NCBI GenBank assembly: GCA_001464355.1
Contig: LNEU01000017.1
Location: forward strand, 1 to 64,000
Direction of reading: 5' to 3'
Length of the DNA: 64,000 nucleotides
From: Burkholderiales bacterium Ga0077544
GTDB taxonomy: Bacteria > Pseudomonadota > Gammaproteobacteria > Burkholderiales > Burkholderiaceae_D
The notes under the pieces: generated by a model
What the model saw: only the letters and a program-made list of their open reading frames with translations
Told to the model about the DNA's origin: nothing
Databases searched by the model: none
Shown here: positions 55,401 through 61,400 of the stretch, in pieces
How positions within the stretch are numbered: the first letter of the stretch is position 1
Layout: every line of letters starts with the position of its first letter
Made by a program: the position numbers and the translations under genes

Positions 55401-58400
55401 AGCCGGCGATCAGGTGCATTACACCAACCTGGTCGAACGCATCAACTACAACGAAAGCATCAACGGTCGGTTGTTGATCAACGGTCTGGATGGCGGTGAT
55501 TCGTTCTACGTCGATGACAATTCGACCATTACCACACTCGATGGCGGCGATGGTTCGGATTACTTCCAGTTCGGTCAAATGTTTGGTTCGGTGCGTGATA
55601 CGACCCACGTCGCTCCCGGCGATGAAATCGAAACGGTTCAAACCACGCTGGGTTACCTTTCACGTGGTATCAGCTTTGCTACCACCGCCTTTGGTGGTGA
55701 CGGCGACGATCGCTTCACGGTTTACAGCAACAAGGCACCGTTGAAATTGTTCGGCGAAGCTGGCAATGATGAATTCGTGGTTCGTGCGTTCTTGTTGACC
55801 GGTACGGGCCTGTCGGTTGCCGATACGCAATTGAACGGCGGTAGCGGCGATGATCACATCGAATACAACATCAATGCGCCGGTCGGCATAGACGGCGGCA
55901 CCGGTGTCGATACGATTGTTGTGGTCGGTACTGAAGCATCCGACAACTTTGTCATTACCGACAAGGGCGTACAAGGTGCAGGTCTGAACATCGACTTTAC
56001 CGGCGTCGAAAAACTTGAAATCGACGGCATGGAAGGCGACGATCACTTCTTCGTTCTCAGTACCGCAGCTGGCATGGTCACGACGATTATTGGTGGTCTC
56101 GGCAACGATACGATTGATATTGGCGGCGACGTCACCCAAAAAATCGTCTCGAAAGACGTGGAAGGCACTAGTGGCTTCATCAACCATGCAGTCAGCAGTA
56201 CTGATCCAGCCTACAACGGTATTTACGCTGAAGGCATCAAGCTCAATGTGGCAACTGGCGCAGTGGGCGCAGTCGGTATCAAGCAACAAGCTGCAGGCGA
56301 TTTGACGGTAGTTGAAAACGGTGCATTAGGTACCGACACGACGTACTACAACATCGCGATGAACGTCGCACCGCCGACATACGCGAATGCTGCTCCGATT
56401 TATTTGACGGTATCCGGCACGCAATCGAACAGCAAAGACACGGCTGCCGGCGGCAAGAGCATTGAGGTTTCGCTCGATAACATCAACTTCTCGCAATCGC
56501 TGGTATTGACCTTTGATCCGACCGCTGCTGTTGGTTCTGTCAATGACTGGTTGCGCAACCAGAAGATCTATGTGCGCGCAACGGGCGACCTCGCAGCAGA
56601 AGGCGAACGCGTAGCGATGATCAGTCATTCGATTTTGAGTGCAGATCCAGCGTTCAATCATTTATTGGTCGCAAACGTACAAGTCCGTGTGATCGACAAC
56701 GATCAAGCTGGCATCATCGTTACGCAGACCTCGGGTTCAACGCAAGTGCTGGAAGGCGATGCAACTGGCGATACGTATTCGATTTCATTGACAAAATCCC
56801 CTGCAGCGAATGAGATTGTCACCGTGCATCTCGGTTTTGACATGATGCAACTGGCGATCGCTTCGGCAGTCAACGATGCTGCCTTGCAGGCACGCATCGA
56901 TACTGTGAATGGCACCGTCGCATTCGATAGCAGCAACTGGAATACGCCGTTCGTGGTGCAAGTGACTGGCGTCGAAAACTCGACACCAGAAAACACTGCT
57001 GGCGTCGTTATCAAGCATAGCGTCACCAGTGTCAGCACCAACGGTGGCGCGCGTGAATTCGTCAACGTGGATACACAAGACCTGACAGTTGATGTGCGAG
57101 ACAACGATATCGGCGGCGTACTGGTTGTTCAGTCTGAAGGTTCAACTCTGGTATCCGATACCAGCGACGAGTCCTACACGATTCAATTGACCAAGCAACC
57201 GACGGCTCCTGTCACGATCAAACTGCTGTCCGATGGCAAAACATTGTTAAGCAGTTACGATACCGATCCACGTTTCTCATTGATTGATGGCGTACCTAGT
57301 GTCACCTTTACAGCGGCAAACTGGGATCAGGCATTCAAGGTCAAGGTCGCGGTTAATCCGGATGCACCACAAGTAGTCGGTACGCAACCGGTACAAACCT
57401 ATCCACTCCAGCAGCACGTCGTGGCGCAAGTTAAAGGCCCGCTCTTCATCGAAGGCAGCGCCATTGAAGGTCGTGACCGTTCGCTCAAAGTCGCAGTCAT
57501 GCTGCCGACCGAAACCGATACAGCTTTGCCTATCGTTAATCTGGAAGCGCAGGAAAGTACCAACACCGATACGCTCAACATCTTCAATGACGGCAGCGTG
57601 TCGAATGACACCGGTACTTTGGGTAAGGTGACCAACACGAGCGGTCTGTCAGCACTGTTCGGCAACAATGCAACCAACACAGCTGACAAGCTGGCGGAAT
57701 TTGCCAACCTGCAAGGTTTGGGTATGGGCGCTGGTGTTACCTTGAATTTTGGGACAACGGTGACGCCGGATATGCGCACTTTCGATGCTGGCATTACTTA
57801 TCACGGCATTGAAATCGTCGATGTCAAGCTCGGCAAGGGTAATGACACGTTCACCGTCACACATACCACTGCAGGCGCGATTACAGTGGTGCAGGGCGGC
57901 GGCGGCAACGACACCTTGATCGCTAACGGTGGTGGCGGCCCGTTGGCACCACTGGTCTTGTTCGGTGATACCAGTCAGGACGGCAAGTTCTACAGCACGA
58001 CCATTGACGGTTTGGGAATTCACAACCAAGGTAATGGCTTTGCCTTCACTAACTTTGGCGAGGACATCATCGATGCACGCGGTGCAGGCGGCGGCGTCAC
58101 CATTTATGGCGGACAAGGTAATGACACGATCTACGGCAGTGAATATGCCGACCAGATTGCTGGTGGTTCTGGCAAAGATACGATTAACGGTAATGGCGGC
58201 AATGACCATATCTACGGCGATGCAGGCTTCAACATCGATCTGTCGAAACGCTTCAGTGTCGCTGGCGATATTCTGACTGTCGTCAATGCTGCCAGCAGCA
58301 ATGATTACGCAGGAACTCGTGACGAACTCGTCGTCGGCAATGACATCATCGACGGTGGAGCAGGTGATGACATCATCATCGGCGATCACGGCGTGATCAC

Positions 58401-61400
58401 GCAGATTGCCGGTACCAAACGTCTGCTCAGCAATGGCAGCGTGACGCAAATCGCTACCTTCAACGATACAACTGGCGGCGCTGATCTGATAACGGATCGT
58501 TTCGGCAACAATATTGTGTTCGGCGGCATCGACGGCGATACCATCACCGTCGCTGGCACAAGCAACATCGTCATCGGCGACAACGGCAAGATCGAATTTA
58601 CGGCTGATGCAAGCAAACTGGTCTCTGTGGAAACCACTGACTACAATCCAATGCTGGGCGGTAACGATACGATCACTGCGGAAAGCGGCAACAGCATTCT
58701 GTTCGGCGGTGTCGGTGCAGATATCATCACCACCGCAGTCGGTAACGATACGATCTTCGGCGACAACGGCAAGATCGCTTACAGCGTTTCCGGTATCGCT
58801 TCCTTGCTGCGCACGACCGACACAACAGAAAGCACAGGCGGTATCGATCGCATCAGCACTGGCAGCGGGAAGAAATTTGTCTTCGGCGGTGTAGGTGCGG
58901 ATCAAATCACGCTCGGTCTGGCAGCGTTGGAGAGCACTAGCGGCATCGTTATCGGCGACAACGGTTCTATCCAACTTGACGCTACTGGTGCATTTGCATT
59001 GACAGCTGAGAGCCAAGGCTATTTGGTAGCTAGCGGTAGTCTCGGCGGCAATGACAACATAGAAACCGGCAATGGCAACCACGTTATCATCGGCGGTTTT
59101 GGCGCGGATCACATCACTACCCGCAACGGTGACGACACGATCTTCGGCGACAACGGCATCATTAATTTCAACGCGCAAGGCAAGTTTGCAACACTGGCTT
59201 CGACCAGCGACAGCGTGACCAGCGGCGGCAATGACACGATCACGTCAGTCAATGGCAGCAAGATTGTTATCGGTGGTACAGGCGCAGACATTATCAATGT
59301 CGGTGTGGGCGACGGCATCATCCTCGGTGATAGTGGCACTGTCACCTACGATACGGCAGGCACTTTCGTTCGCGGAATCGAAAGCCTGGCAGGCGATACG
59401 AGCCATGGCGGCAACGACGAAATCACTGCAGGCAACGGTAATCACTTCATCATCGGTGGTTTCGGTGCTGACAAGATCACGACCGCTACCGGCAGCGACT
59501 ACATCCTTGGCGATAATGGCAACATCGTGTTGAACGCAACCGGTAAAGTCGCGGCGATGACATCGAACGTCGATAGCAATATCAGCGGCGGTGCAGACAT
59601 CATTCATGCAGCGGATGGCGACAAGTTCATCATTGCTGGTGTGGGTGCAGATGAAATCGTGGTTGGCACTGGCACTACGAACGGTTCTTCTATCATCATT
59701 GGTGACAATGGTCGTATCACGTTCGATGCTGCCGGCGTCTTGCCGCAACTGGCAGAAAGCCTTGATTTCTCCGCAGGCCTGCTGGGTGGCGATGACACGA
59801 TTACTACGGGCAACGGCAATCACTTAGTTATCGGCGGTATCGGTTCAGATACGATCAAAACATCGACTGGCCGTGATGTCATCGTTGGCGACAACGGTAT
59901 CATTACATTGAATGCAGCCGGTCTGGTTATCAGTGTTGATGGCACTGTCGATACGCTCGCAACCGGCGGCGGCAACGACACTATCACTGCAGTCGACGAC
60001 AACAAGATTGTGATTGGCGGTATCGGCAACGACAGCATTACTTTAGGTAATGTTGCTAGCGGCAGCAGTATCGTACTCGGCGACAATGGCCTGGTTACCT
60101 TCAATGCGGCTGGCACCATTCTGCGTCAAGTGAAGAGTACCGGTTACCACGACGGCTTTGGCAGTGATGACACCATCGAAGCAGGTAACGGCAATCACTT
60201 CATCATCAGCGGCTTCGGCGCGGATAAAATCACGACCGGGAACGGCACCGATTATTTGTTCGGTGATAACGGCATCATCGATCTGGATGCAGTCGGCACA
60301 GTGGTTTCGCTGGATTCCAGTGACGACACATTGGTTTCGGCTACCACGCTGGCAACCGGCGGCGTCGACATCATCAGTGCAGGCAACGGTGACAAGTTCG
60401 TCATCGCCGGCACAGAGGGCGATAACGTCACAGTTCTTGCTGGCAACGGTTTGATCATTGGTGATAGCGGCAAGGTCAGCATAGATGCCAACGGTGTCAC
60501 ACGCACGATCGAAAGCACAGGTTATCTAGCTGACCTCGGCGGTGACGATACGATTAAAACTGGCGACGGCAATCACTTCATCCTCGGCGGCTTCGGCAAA
60601 GATACGATCACGACAGGTACTGGTAGCGATTACATCCTCGGCGACAACGGCAGCATTACCTTGAATGCAGTCGGCAAAGTCACGCGCATGAATTCGAGTG
60701 TTGATACCAAAGTGAGCGGTGGTGATGACATCATTACTTCTAATGATGGCAACAAGTTTGTCATCGGTGGCGTCGGCGCAGATACGATACGCGTCGGTGC
60801 GGGTAACGGTATCTTCCTCGGCGATAACGGCTTTGTTGAGTTCGATGCAGCCGGCAATCTGGCGCAGTTGATTGAAACCACTGGTCACCTGACTGAAACA
60901 GTCGGCTACACCACCGGTCTCGGCGGTAACGACATCATCGAAACCGGCGACGGCAAGCATTTCGTTATGGGTGGTGTCGGCAACGACACCATCACTACCG
61001 CGAATGGCCTGGACTTCATCTTCGGTGACAACGGTCGCATCATTCTGAATGCAGCTGGTATCACGACTTCGTATGAATCATTCTTCGATACCGCAGTCAG
61101 CGGTGGCGACGATGTGATCGTTACGCTGCAAGGTGTCAAGCATGTGATCGGCGGCTACGGCAATGATCGCATCACCATGGGCGATAGCGATAACATCGCC
61201 TTCGGTGATAACGGCAAAGTTGTCTTCAATGATGCAGGCAACGTCTTGACCATGGTCAGTACCAATCCTGCGGTCGGCGGTAATGACATCATTGTGAGCG
61301 GCAGCGGGCGCAATGTACTGGTTGGTGGATTCGGTAACGATGACTTGCGCGCAGGCGACGGTGGTAACGCGATTCTCGGTGACAACGGAGAGATCACACG

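Noticed and set aside
57649-59178. Minus-strand frame of 509 codons opposite the C-terminal array (similar ones at 48445-49593 and 54457-55641)
   Set aside because: Low stop density comes from the repetitive GC-biased sense strand. No family-like motifs or start signals are seen.
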